Shown: piece by piece, positions 44,601 through 54,574 of the stretch
Position numbering within the stretch: the stretch's first letter is position 1
How the letters are laid out: each line of letters begins with the position of its first letter
DNA from: Chaetomium olivaceum
Lineage: Eukaryota; Ascomycota; Sordariomycetes; Sordariales; Chaetomiaceae
DNA: 64,000 bases
Assembly: GCA_039881045.1 (NCBI GenBank)
Contig: JAYWVB010000084.1
Location: 1 to 64,000, forward strand
Reading direction: 5' to 3'
Position numbers and translations under genes: made by a program
Notes under the pieces: model-generated
What the model was told of the DNA's origin: nothing
Database searches by the model: none
The model's input: only the letters and a program-made list of their open reading frames with translations

Positions 44601-44677
44601 AAAAGTCTCCTGAGTCAGCCATCATCTTCTCCCAGTCTCAACTACCTACCCACCGCAACTCCACCACATTCTCAACC
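41648..44677. other. 3-kb intergenic region, AT-richer
   Basis: Positions 42450-43640 have clearly lower GC than the rest of the window. Only short frames without domains are present. The segment 41648-41743 may be a coding-like extension of the C2H2 gene. It also holds the promoter of the small secreted protein. Confidence 0.45.
44516..44522 (+). promoter_or_regulatory. TATA-like box of the small secreted protein gene
   Basis: TATAAGG occurs 162 nt before the ATG at 44678 and is followed by a CA- and CT-rich leader, a layout common for expressed fungal genes. Inferred from position and sequence. Confidence 0.4.
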
Positions 44678-45307
44678 ATGAAGAGCTCGCTTTTCCTCCT
44701 CAGCGCCATTTACGGCATTGCCAACGCGGCCACTGACCCGCTCCCTGATTGGGAGATCACCCCCGGCCCGGGCATGCCCTCACTCGAGGCCGTCGGTCTC
44801 AGCAAAGAAAAGCTTCACAAGATGTCACTTGAGGAGATGGCCAACCCCGGAACACACGTCAAAGCTCGCGCCATCTTTCGAATTGAACGCTCCCCACTAG
44901 TGGGCAGATAGGATATTAGGAGATATTGCAATCCCGAACATCCAGCCGAAGAGTCTTGCGCCCTGGCGTGTATCTTGTACCTCCACAGCCTCGGCAACAC
45001 TCCGTGTGTTGCGAGTGAAAGCCGGCCGGACTGGTGTGTCTGCAGAAGACCCGGCACCAATGGCGCCGCAATCCTCGGCCTTTCCCGGCCTTCGGTCTCA
45101 TACTCTTGCCGCGATATTGCTAATACGATGAGCTGGGTCCCCAACAACGGCGATTGCCATTACAAGGGCACATGTGGAAAATATGATCATTGTGTGGGTG
45201 GGTTTATTTTTATCGACGGGGTGCTTCTCAAGCTCCGGAAGAACCTCAATGAGTATGGCGGTCCGTGTATCGAGGGACAGAATTATGTTCACAGATGCGT
45301 GTTATAG
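44678..45307 (+). CDS. Small secreted cysteine-rich protein, interrupted by an in-frame TAG or a short intron
   Basis: The N-terminus MKSSLFLLSAIYGIANA is a clear secretion signal. A pro-like region follows (LPDWEITPGPGMPSLEAVG, then KEKLHKMSLEEMANPGT). The second part has about ten Cys residues (CNPEHPAEESCALACILYLH, then CVCRRPG, CHYKGTCGKYDHC, CIEGQ) and would be stabilised by disulfides outside the cell. Both parts lie in the same frame but are separated by a TAG at 44909-44911. A 54-nt phase-0 intron, 44858-44911 (GTCAAA..ATAG), would remove the stop and give ~191 aa, but its donor is weak. Otherwise this is a broken gene or a readthrough case. I do not recognise the family, and a role in interaction or competition is only a guess. 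Confidence 0.65.
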
Positions 45308-45531
45308 TTCTGAGTTCTGACACCTCATAGACACTGGGGAGGTGGGTCAGGACTCGAGTTGTAACGACTAGCAAGTTTGTTTGTTTGTTTTTCCATGCTT
45401 CAACAAACATGGAGAACGAAATATATAACTATGAGTTTCCCTCAACTCTTCCTATTTTGCCCCTGATGATCTCGATTTTCTTGCCTCGATTGCACCTATC
45501 CGCCGTTTCGAAAAAGTAGCGTATTATCAGA

Positions 45532-47472
45532 TTAGCCCTGTCTCGTGTTGACAGGGTAGACATGGGCCTCCAATCCCTTCATACTACCCGGGCTGCCATC
45601 ATCCGGCGCTGTCGCGGCCGATGATGACCCATGCTCAGGCAACTCCAACTTTGCCGTGACAGACTCGCCCAACGCATCCAGCTCTCTCAAACTCCGCACC
45701 CCGGTCCCCAGGTTCCCCACCCCGTTCTCGTCCTCGCTGAACCTGACGTCGTACGTCAACAGCGCGGTGGAGGACGATTTCCAAAGCGGCAGGTCCTTAG
45801 TCCGCGCGCATTGAACCAGGATAAGCAGCAGGAACGCGGCCGAGATGAGCTGCACGGCGACGGGAAGCACAATCCATCCCCACTCGACCTCGACGTACAC
45901 CACCTGCCTGATGCTTTGCCCCTGGCCCTTGACTTCCCGGCTCGCCCGCAGCTGGTCTGTCATGCTCTTCGCCATGTCCTGGATGGTGCGGGAAATATTC
46001 CCCGACCGGAAGGCGTCGCCCAGCCCTCCGGGCGGGAGCGGCGGGGTCTCGCCTTCGTAGATACTGCCGATGAACCGCGTCGACTCGTATAGCTGCGCCA
46101 AGGCCGAGAGATCTGGGACGCGGACTCGGAGCACAGGGAGGCCAGGTTGGTCGAACACGACCATGTCCGGATCGTTGCCGTTGAAGGTCAGGGTCCCCGT
46201 CTCGAGACGTACCATTTCGGAGTTGCCGATGGCCAGCTCGCCGCCGGAGGACGACAGGTTAGAGTAGCGGAATGCTGCTAGTGCAACGTCGCATTCAACG
46301 ATTTCCATCGTATCCGATGAGATGTACCATTGGCCCTGGGCGACCGGTGCCCTTAACACTGCGATGCGGGAGATATCGGGCGGCATCGTGACGGGGCCAT
46401 TGCGCGGAGAACGTCTTACTTGGCTGGGGCTGAGGCGAGAGATGCTGCCGACGCTGATGACTGTTTGCCAGGAAGTGCGCGAGTAAAGCGCTGCAAGGGT
46501 GATATTGCCGGGGGTAATCAGGTTCATGTCCTCTTGGCGACCGAAGCCATGTTCGGTCCATGTCGCGGACGCGTTCGGATGACGTCGGAGCGTCGCCTCT
46601 GTCACGTCGGCACAGGTGCTGGTAAAGCCAAGCGACACATAAGTGCCGTTCCACTGACATTTCGAGGCGCAGTCAAAAACAGCGGGAGGGTCGAGGTTGA
46701 ATAATCCTCTATATACGGCTCCCTGCATCGACCGATCGGCGCTGGAGGCTGCGAGGCAAATAATGAAGCATTAGAAATGGAAATGTCGTAACTGGTATTG
46801 TGTGTGTGTAATCAGGTACTCACAGGCGACGGTGTCAATGTCTGACGCTTGCGGTCGTGGTACCGCGCCGCCATTGTAGGTATGTGCGAGGCCGAGGACG
46901 GCCTTTCCGTCGTCGAAGGCAACATCACGCGGTTTCAACTGGACCATCTGCTGAACGAAGACCTCAAGGGCCAATGCAAGCAGAGTGACTATGGCCCCGA
47001 TGCTCGCCAGCCCCATCGGCCGTCTGGCTAGGAGGATCAGTGACCCCAGTGGGCCGCGGCTTGCTTCTTCAAGCAGGTCGAGGTCGGCTAGCTTGCGTGG
47101 CGCGCGCTTGAAGTAGAGCCACTTGTACTGGCTGATGCATGCGCCGACGCCAATGGCCGCCGTGGACTTGGCGATCATGCCCAAGAGGGCGAGCGTGGCG
47201 GAGATGCTGAAGTAGAAGTTCCATTCGTCTGCCGGCCGGTCTTTTGTCGTTACAAGTATGGCCACGATGGCGGCCATACACGCGAGGCTGCTCACCATGT
47301 TGAAGAGTTCGAATGACCAACCCCATATCAGCGACTCGCGCCAGCTCGGCCGACTGAAGCCCTGCCAGGGGAAGATCTCTGAAGTGTCGGCCGCCATCGT
47401 CTCATGCGCCGTACTACTTTGCCCTGTCGTGTGGGAGGACAAGATTTTGGGGGCGCTCGGAGAATTCGGCAT
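45532..47472 (-). CDS. DUF3176 membrane protein
   Basis: DUF3176 proteins are a large filamentous-fungal family of integral membrane proteins without an assigned function. Exons 47472-46824 and 46748-45532 join through a 75-nt phase-1 intron (GTGAGT..CGCAG), giving 621 aa. The N-terminal part has membrane segments around WGWSFELFNMVSSLACMAA, ISATLALLGMIAKSTAAIG and LASIGAIVTLLALALEVF, with the family motif ACISQYKWLYFKRAPRKLAD between them. A long extracytoplasmic region with Cys pairs (CASKCQW, then STCADV) and N-glycosylation sequons follows. A final membrane span (WIVLPVAVQLISAAFLLLIL) and an acidic cytosolic tail end the protein. The ATG at 47472 is used; the frame runs 34 codons further without an ATG, and another ATG lies at residue ~26. 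Confidence 0.88.
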
Positions 47473-47862
47473 GAAAAGAGTTTTGCGGCTCAGCCATTGA
47501 TGACGCTTCACGGTACTTTTTAATGTATCACAAACGCGAACCCTGCTTGGGGGCTGAAAGGCGGGGGGTGACACTCAAGCTGCAGGTTGTCTCACGCTCT
47601 CAAGCCCAACAACCAACAGCATAACGTTCTCGAATCTTGATTCGACGCCCATACGTTAGCGGGCCCCTGAAATCTCGAAGAGGTAAACATGTGCTTGCCG
47701 CGCAAGACTACAAATGCCGTGTGTCGCTTGGATACGGCCTGATCGACAACGGCGGCAAGACTTCTGTCCATTGTAGCTGATGGTTCGTGGTATTCTCAGC
47801 TCCCGACGTCCCTGATCGAGAAGCGCCTTCTTGATTCGCTTTGAAACACCACCGGCACTGAA
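47473..47862. other. Intergenic region between the DUF3176 and SCA7-domain genes
   Basis: 390 nt containing the DUF3176 promoter and the SCA7 gene 3' end. Nothing specific is seen. Confidence 0.45.
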
Positions 47863-48258
47863 TCATAAATCCGGCGAGAGAGTCTCTAATTCATCACGAG
47901 AATCCCTGCTATTCTCCTGGTAGCTGTCAACCGCCGTCTGGCCGTCATGGTCCTTGACCTCTCGGTGTGCGCTGGCATTGACAGCCGCCTTCTGCTGTTG
48001 AAGAGCTCGCAACCTCTCTTGGTACGGAGCCAGAAGCATATCGTATGGCAGGGACCGACCCGGAACGGCCCGCTTCGCGCTCATGCTATGGCCCTTGCAG
48101 GTGAGCGATCGTGCGCAGGCCTGGCCGTTTGCAAGTATGACACCGCACTGCGTCTCGACGTCGACAGGGCCATTCAGCTTTGAGACTTTTGGTTTGGGTT
48201 TGGGTCGGGCGCCACTGGTTGAAGACATCTCGGGGGTTGGGTCGGTGGAGGCCAACAT
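47863..48258 (-). CDS. SCA7-domain-only protein (Sgf73/ataxin-7-like fragment)
   Basis: The SCA7 domain is the part of Sgf73/ataxin-7 that anchors the SAGA deubiquitinase module and binds nucleosomes. Here a 131-aa protein carries essentially only that domain: GPVDVETQCGVILANGQAC (~30-48), then ARSLTCKGHSMSAKRAVPGR (~49-68), then SLPYDMLLAPYQERLRA. The zinc ligands Cys38, Cys48, Cys54 and His57 are all present. Fungal Sgf73 proteins are normally several hundred residues, with an N-terminal zinc finger and a long C-terminal region; both are absent. The C-terminal 50 residues are acidic and unrelated. The frame remains open upstream for ~30 codons, so an unseen upstream exon is possible, but no Sgf73-like zinc finger is found there. 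It may be a truncated paralogue. It is divergent from the hydrolase. Confidence 0.75.
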   Translation of the reverse strand: MLASTDPTPEMSSTSGARPKPKPKVSKLNGPVDVETQCGVILANGQACARSLTCKGHSMSAKRAVPGRSLPYDMLLAPYQERLRALQQQKAAVNASAHREVKDHDGQTAVDSYQENSRDSRDELETLSPDL

Positions 48259-48727
48259 GTGTCCGATCTTGGGCTGCGGAGAATGCGGTATTTTGTTCGA
48301 TTTTGCCCCCCAGGGATTCCGATTGCTTTCGGTTGGCCCTGTTTGCCATCTGAACGGCCCTGCCCTCAGCGCTTGAGATGACCCGAGAGAAGATCATTCT
48401 AACCCGCGACGTCCGGACCCACAGGCTCCAGGGCTGAAGGATTACGGGATGGAAGGCACGGGCAAGAACCCCGCTGTGGGGACTGTGGGGCCGACCCGAG
48501 CCGAGGTCTCAATTGATGGGATGGCTGATGGCGGCCAGGTCTCACAAGAAGACCGAGTGAACTACCTAGACAGTAGTACATGTACGTTGCACTGTAAGAC
48601 GGAAACAGGCTTGACGACGGCCCCGGAAATAGCACCCTCAGGCACCAACACTCCTATCCAAGACAACGACAACAACAACAACAACAACAACAACCCACAG
48701 CAACCACAGCCCCCAAGCCCAGTCAAA
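48259..48727. other. Divergent intergenic or 5' UTR region with an AAC repeat
   Basis: The hydrolase frame is open from an ATG at 48449, but the segment reads as low-complexity (poly-Asn from an AAC repeat at 48667-48693, then Pro/Gln) and is more likely 5' UTR. It also holds the promoter of the SCA7-domain gene. Confidence 0.4.
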
Positions 48728-49920
48728 ATGCCCCTCTCGGGAAGCACCACCCTCCCCCCACCCCCACCCATTTCCCTCCGCACCCTACAAATATCCGGCC
48801 TCCTCGTCGACGTCTACGGCCTGTCCGAGCTATCCCCCACAGTCACGCACGTCTCCTGCCTCTGGCTGCACCACCCGCGCGGGCGCCGCAAGGAGGACAT
48901 GGCCGACATCGCGGCGCGGTGCGTCGGGGCGTGGAACGGTGACGGGAACGATGGCGGAGAAAGGCGGGCGCGGACGAGAGGCTTGGTTGCGTTGGCGTAC
49001 GACCAGCGGAACCACGGGACGAGGACCGTGGATGAGGCGGCGAATGGGAGTTGGCGGGAGGGGAATCCGATGCATGCTTTGGATATGTTTGGGGTGGTGC
49101 AGGGGATGGTGGCGGATCAGAGGGTTATGTTGTGAGTTTGCTCTTATGTGGTTTGGACGTGGCTTGGACGTGGCTTGGACGTGGGTGCTGATGTGCTTGG
49201 GGGTAGGGACCTGATCGAGGGGTATTTATTTGGAGATGCCGAGGGCAAGACGAAGATCGACCAGCATCTGGCGCTGGGTGTATCACTCGGTGGGCATAGT
49301 GTATGGCAATTGATGTTTGCCGAGCCGAGGGTTACGGCGGGAGTGGTAGTTATTGGGTGCCCGGATTACATCAGTAAGCAACCGGCGCCAGCCGACGACG
49401 GTTTCGTCAGATCTAACGGGTTATAGGTCTCCTATCAGATCGAGCGAGGCTGTCGAAGCTCTCGACATACTCCGCCCAGGACGCTGGCGCATCGTTCATC
49501 GGCAGCAAAGATTTCCCGCCATCTCTCGTTGATGCTTGTAACAAGTTCGACCCGAAGGCCATCTTTTTCGGTGCCTCCCCAGTTTCTGATCCAAAAGCAT
49601 CAACAGCCAACGACGAGACTACGAGGCAGATTCTGCGGGCCCGCTTACAGGGCAAAAAGTTCCTACTGTGCTCCGGAGCTGATGATAAGTTAGTGCCCTA
49701 CCGTTGCTCGGAGCCGTTCCTGCAATGGTTCAAGCAAGCCACCGGATCCTGGTTTAAGGAAGAGGAGGTATCGGTTGATGACAGGGTCTACCCAGAGATT
49801 GGGCACACGTTTAGTTCGGACATGATCGCAGATTCAGTGCAATTCGTCGTAGATTCGGTTGCTGATGCGGATCGACGGATCTCGGTCGGGGGCGACGAAC
49901 AGAGGCCGTCTAAGATCTAA
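48728..49920 (+). CDS. Alpha/beta hydrolase, fungal unknown subfamily
   Basis: Three exons, 48728-49131, 49207-49373 and 49427-49920, with introns of 75 and 53 nt, give 354 aa. LVALAYDQRNHGTR is the strand and loop leading to the oxyanion region. ALGVSLGGHSVWQL contains the nucleophile elbow G-x-S-x-G (S in VSLGG), with a canopy after it. KFLLCSGADDKLVPYRCSE carries the likely catalytic Asp, and YPEIGHTFSSDM the catalytic His. It looks like a soluble serine hydrolase; the substrate is unknown. The ATG at 48728 (context CAAAATG) was chosen over one at 48449. Intron 1 contains an 11-bp tandem repeat (three copies, 49155-49184). The gene is convergent with the DUF218 gene. Confidence 0.85.
49155..49184. 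repeat. 11-bp tandem repeat inside a hydrolase intron
   Basis: The unit GGACGTGGCTT appears twice and then partially a third time within the first intron of the alpha/beta hydrolase. Length variation here would not affect the protein. Confidence 0.7.
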
Positions 49921-50150
49921 GGTAAACAGTACAAGGACTTGCCTACCACCCTAGATTTCGCAACAAAAGAAGGTAGCCAGCGACGTAGCTCGAGTGGGTT
50001 TTGTCAAATGAGACAACGGTTGGCATTTTGGCCGGCTCTACGGAGATTGTTACAATCTGGAACCGGCATCGATCGATGCCCCTAGTCTTGGATATCCGCC
50101 GTTGTAAGCAGACTGTAACCTTTTTGAACAACCAGATCGTCCACTTGCGT

Positions 50151-51017
50151 TTACAAGTTGTCTGCCCAAGGTCTCCTCCCACTAGGTACCAGCCCCTCGC
50201 CCCCACCCGGAATTGTCCTGATATCAACACCACTCCCTTCCTGCTCCTCCTTCGACAAAAACAATCTCTGGTCTACCGCCCAGCAGTTCCTCTTTACTCT
50301 CTTTCCCAGCAACTCCTCCCCCACCCCATGCGGATCAGCCTCCCACTGCCCCAGCGCCAACTGCGCACCCTTCCAAGCCTCCTTCTTCTCCTCCGCCCCA
50401 CCACTCGCCTCATCTAAACGCACTGCATCCATCCCGGGCGCGTTGATCCCCACGTAGTCGACCCTATGCAGGGGGAACCCGATCGCGGCGCAGTGCCCGT
50501 CCACCAGCCGGGCGCGCTTGAACGCGTGCGAGACGATGGTCAGCCGCTCGGGCCAGATGCCGTGGCGGCGCCAGAAGGCGACTAGGGAGAAGAGGATGTT
50601 GTGGTACGAGTCTAGCGCCTGTTCCTCGAGCAGGATGCGGGAGGTCGTGGTGTCGTCGTCCGTGGGGAAGAGGCCAAAGAAGCGGTTAGCGAGGGCCAGG
50701 TTGTGGTAGCTTGCGGCTTCGGAGAGGTTGGTCTCTGGACGGGTTGCGGCGCTGGGATCACGTTGGTTAGAGGGGAGGGATGGGTTGAGATGGGATGGAT
50801 GAGGAGGTTAGATGAACCAAACTCACCCCGAAAACGTCAAAGTTGCGTCCTGATCTTGGCTTAGAAGTCTCACGCCGGTTTTGATATGCTCAATGAAAGT
50901 CGGTGTTTCGCCTTCTTGGAAACTCTCGATGAGCCATTCGGCCTCGTCCCAACCCATCTTTGGCCCGCCTTGCCAGATTGCATGCCCGCAGACGATGATA
51001 AGGTGTGATGGACTCAT
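50151..51017 (-). CDS. DUF218 (YdcF/SanA-like) family protein
   Basis: Exons 51017-50827 and 50751-50151 join through a 75-nt phase-2 intron (GTGAGT..CCCAG), giving 263 aa. The family core is recognisable: HLIIVCGHAIWQGG near the start, TFIEHIKTGVRLL, the splice-spanning TFSGAATRPETNLSEAASYH (the SGG-x-T-x-x-E-A-x-x-Y-like motif), and RILLEEQALDSYHNILFSL. Late in the chain WPERLTIVSHAFKRARLVDG completes the fold. Bacterial relatives are proposed to act on envelope or nucleotide-like substrates; fungal members have no assigned role. The ATG at 51017 fits the usual start just before HLIIVCGH; an ATG at 51059 would add 14 residues. The gene is convergent with the hydrolase. Confidence 0.85.
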
Positions 51018-51237
51018 GGTGGGAGGCGCGTGTAGCAAGAGCTTGCTATGAGGATGCATTGCGTGAATTGGGGATCCAGAACCGATTTGAGGGGAACCAA
51101 GCGCCCAATCATGTGATATCAGGAGGAGTCAGTAGCCAAGAGACAGGAAGATCACAACCTGACGACACGTCTTGATGATAGAGAGTCGAATGAAAATGAG
51201 AGCCATGGGAGCATGGGTGCGATGTGCATTGTGCGAT

Positions 51238-52452
51238 TTAGCCCTCCCGCAACGCCCGCAGGACACTCGAGACTAGATATAGGCTCCCAGCAATGACCAT
51301 CGGTCGGTTTCCGGCTGTTTGGGAGGCCCATTTCAGAGCTCTTTTAACGTCATCTCCAGCGTTGTACGTTGCCTCTTCCTGCGCGCCATGCCGAGAAGCT
51401 GCTTGAAGGACTTCCGCAGGGTCGGTGGCTTTAACCCAAGGCATCCCGTCAACGGGCCCAAACCGGACAGCAGCAACTTGGTCGCCGGGCTTTAGTAGCA
51501 AACCGAAAATCCCATCCATGTCTTTCCCTTGGGTAGCGGCCAAAACCCAAGTAACAGGCTCGTTTTCTGACCGCAAGTGTCTCTCCACGTACATGGCCAA
51601 GACTTCAGCCGATTGTGTATTGTGAGCGCCGTCGAGGAGGACTTCTCGCTGATGGCCTGTGATGCTCGAAACATCGAGCTTTTGCAGCCGGCCCGGCCAC
51701 TGTCTTTGCGTAATGGATGGCAGGAAGTGGGTTAGTGGGCGGTCCTGCTCGGGACATGCCAGGCGGAAGGCCAGGTGTGCACAAGCTAAATTTTGTATTT
51801 GATGCGGCTCAAACTTCTTAGTAGTCACTGCGTCGGTGACGCTCGTAATTGACGGGAAGCGGAGTTCTGCCCCAACCTCCCGGGCATGCTCTTCGATTAC
51901 CTTCAACACAGACGGCTGATTGCTGCCGTCTACCACACAGGGAACGCCTGGACGGATGATGCCCGCCTTTTGTAGGGCGATTTCCTCGATCGTATTGCCG
52001 AGGAAGGATTGGTGATCGAGGCCAATCTTTGAGATTACGCTGACAGCCTTCTGCTTCAGCACGTTGGTCGCGTCTAGCTTGCCTCCCAAGCCAACCTCGA
52101 CCACTCCGTACTCGACCTTTTGGCGATGGAAGATCTCGAACGCTGTCGCGGTCAACAGCTCAAACTCGGTTGCGCCGATCCTGTCCTCTCTATCCCGCTG
52201 CTTGACCACCTCCTCAGCATCCCGAAACACGGCTTCCGAGACGGGCTTGCCATCGATGGCGATGCAGTCCCAGCGGTCAATAAGATGGGGCGACGTGAAC
52301 CGGGCGTGCGAGAGGCCGCTTGCTTCGAGCATAGCTGAGAGATAGGCGCATATCGACCCTTTGCCGTTCGTACCAGCCACATGAATAGCCTTCCACGTCT
52401 GCGGCGTGTGCTGAATAAGACGCCCGACTCGAGCGAGCCCCAGATCGATCAT
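51238..52452 (-). CDS. FOL3: Dihydrofolate synthetase / folylpolyglutamate synthase (FOL3 type)
   Basis: It joins glutamate to dihydropteroate or folates using ATP in the folate pathway. A single exon of 404 codons. The P-loop AIHVAGTNGKGSICAYLS lies near residues 21-38, followed by FTSPHLIDRWDCIAIDGKPV, the conserved folate-binding loop. GVVEVGLGGKLDATN and ISKIGLDHQSFLGNTIEEIA are further Mur-ligase/FPGS hallmarks, and VLLDGAHNTQSAEVLA is the C-terminal domain motif. The start is the ATG at 52452 (MIDLGLARVGRL), where the family usually begins; the open frame extends upstream but has no ATG. FOL3-type rather than mitochondrial FPGS is inferred from the short N-terminus with no targeting sequence. 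It is tandem with the DUF218 gene. Confidence 0.9.
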   Translation of the reverse strand: MIDLGLARVGRLIQHTPQTWKAIHVAGTNGKGSICAYLSAMLEASGLSHARFTSPHLIDRWDCIAIDGKPVSEAVFRDAEEVVKQRDREDRIGATEFELLTATAFEIFHRQKVEYGVVEVGLGGKLDATNVLKQKAVSVISKIGLDHQSFLGNTIEEIALQKAGIIRPGVPCVVDGSNQPSVLKVIEEHAREVGAELRFPSITSVTDAVTTKKFEPHQIQNLACAHLAFRLACPEQDRPLTHFLPSITQRQWPGRLQKLDVSSITGHQREVLLDGAHNTQSAEVLAMYVERHLRSENEPVTWVLAATQGKDMDGIFGLLLKPGDQVAAVRFGPVDGMPWVKATDPAEVLQAASRHGAQEEATYNAGDDVKRALKWASQTAGNRPMVIAGSLYLVSSVLRALREG

Positions 52453-53191
52453 GTTGCATGCGCTCAGCCTCAACTCAAAATCCCCTTCATCCAATGCCGG
52501 TAGTGGAAGGTACAACAGATTTCGGACCAAGGCCGGTATCGACGAGAGCAACCAACCCCAGCTTTCTTCTATTGACTCCCGACTGTTATGATGAACGAGG
52601 TGGATGTCAAGCGTGAGTCATGTCGTTCATTGGTGATGAGGCTGTCCCTACTTTGTAGTTCTTGCCAAGGCATGAGCAAGTTCCTCGGAGCCTGTCGATT
52701 TTTGGCGGCCGTTACTCCCTTGGCAGATCGGCGACAGGGGTTAGAGTTACATACATAGTGCCCCGATGAAACCCTGCTTTAGGGGATAACTGAAATATGC
52801 TCGCTTTGTTGCACATAGCCTTTCTGTTATATGCAATCTACGCAGTTATCGAATTTCTAGCCATGCGGAGGCTCAACCCCTGGAGCAAGGAGCGTTGGAG
52901 TCCCTGCGCAACCGCGTGTTGACAGGGCCCCCAGCTCAAAAGGGACGCCGCCGCTCCCCGTTCATTTTCTTCTTCAAATCATCCCGCAACCAACCCCACG
53001 CAACCGATGCGCGTAGGGTCAATCAAGCTCAGAAGCTTTGACACATCCCAACACGTTTTCATCCATTGACGACTCGCACTGTCATTTTTCTGTCGTTACT
53101 GGTCGACTATTCCACTGTCTTTCGCTTTATCACTTCATTTCGCAAAAAGACCCCCGAAGGTGTATTTGGTTGGCGACCGGAATCGAACAAG
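52453..53191. other. Divergent intergenic region upstream of FOL3 and the unknown protein gene
   Basis: 739 nt carrying two divergent promoters. The open frame above FOL3 has no ATG. Nothing else is identified. Confidence 0.45.
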
Positions 53192-54574
53192 ATGGGTCTT
53201 CGGTAAGTTCCCGCCCCCAGCACCGCGCTTACCTTATCCCACCGGCCACTTCGCGCCAGCGCGCGCCAACCCTTCGCGCAATCACCCGGGTTGCTGCATC
53301 ATCTCTTTGGGTATGCGATCGCATTTTGAGAGCGCAACACTCCAGCTTTTACCTCTTACCACTCCGTTCCTGCGAATTAGCGCTGACTTGCGCGTCCCGA
53401 TCCAGACTGTACCAGCCGCCGGTTGAATCGGACATCCCATCCAAACCCCCAGCTGATAGGTCAGGACGGGCGCGGTCCAACATCCGCCGGGTACTTGACC
53501 GCAACGAGGACCGAATACGCGAACGCCGTCGTCGCGTGCTGGCCGCGTACAACAACCACGACGCGAGGCGCGAAGCAGCCTTGGTGGACACGGCCCCGGC
53601 TCCGCCTGCCACAACAGACAACACTGGAACGAGGTCCGGATCCGAACATGGCCACCGTGCGCTGCGCGACGCGAGTAGGCGCCTGGGTCTCCTCGGTGAC
53701 CGCGCCGTAAACATGTTCGGCGAACGATGGGCACATTTGCACGCCGACCCAATTCCGAACCAGCCCGCTGCGTGACGATAGTAATGACCCGGCATCCATT
53801 CTAAACATGGCTGTCGATGTCGAGTTTATGAATCGCCGCAACCGTCGCAGCCAATTACGCCCCGAGCCGACGTATGCATTGTCCAACATCAGGTCCACAC
53901 AAACCCTTGGGCAGTTTGTGAGCATCACTCATCCGCCACGGGTATTGCCTAGATCTGACATGGCGCAGTCTCGAAACACATCAAGGCCTCAATCGACGGT
54001 CTGGTCCCGCATGCGTAGGCAAAGGAGCGCTTTGAGGGACGATTTGCCCTTGTCTCCAGGTGACGCGGCCCCAACCGGACCCAACGCCTGGATGGTCGAT
54101 GCGGACGGCTTGGGCGACCGTAACAGGAGCCTCAGCCCGGAAGGTGACAATGGCTGGGCCACGCTGCAGACCACCCTGACTCCGGACCCGCAGCCACCCA
54201 GCGTTGGGTCTTCGTTTGCCTCCGCCTCTGCAGCTGCCACGCAAAGCACGGCGGCCGCCTCGTCCCGAACCTCCTTCACTACGCTGGATAGGGCCGACGA
54301 TCTAGAGTTATTGTTCGAGCCTCCGTGCGAGTCCGGGTGCGACAATTCCGACACAGAGGGCGACGAGGAAGATGAGATGGGTCAAATTCCTTATATTCCG
54401 GGTTCCTCCTACCTCCGTAGGCATACCGATGACGACCCGGTGGAACTTCTTGGAGGTATTGGAGGGATGCAGAGGATAGTACGCAACCTGGCTCGACGGG
54501 AGGACATCCCGGACGAGTGGTGGGCGGACGCTGGCCTCAGCCGGACACTGTCTCGGGAGACATCTGGCAACTGA
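53192..54574 (+). CDS. Conserved fungal protein of unknown function, frame change near 53.77 kb
   Basis: A tiny first exon, 53192-53202 (MGLR, split codon), is followed by a 203-nt intron with donor GTAAGT and an acceptor ending at 53405. Exon 2 reads LYQPPVESDIPSKPP, then a basic helix RRVLDRNEDRIRERRRRVLA, then RALRDASRRLGLLGDRAVNM. This frame stops at 53775, and the C-terminal half is in another frame. Either a 79-nt intron (53772-53850, GTGACG..CGCAG), giving 366 aa, or a frameshift connects them. The C-terminus has an acidic Ser-rich stretch and a well-ordered end: DDDPVELLGGIGGMQRIVRN, then DIPDEWWADAGLSRTLSRE. I do not recognise a domain; the pattern of basic helix plus conserved C-terminus suggests a nuclear or regulatory protein, but this is a guess. 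Confidence 0.65.
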
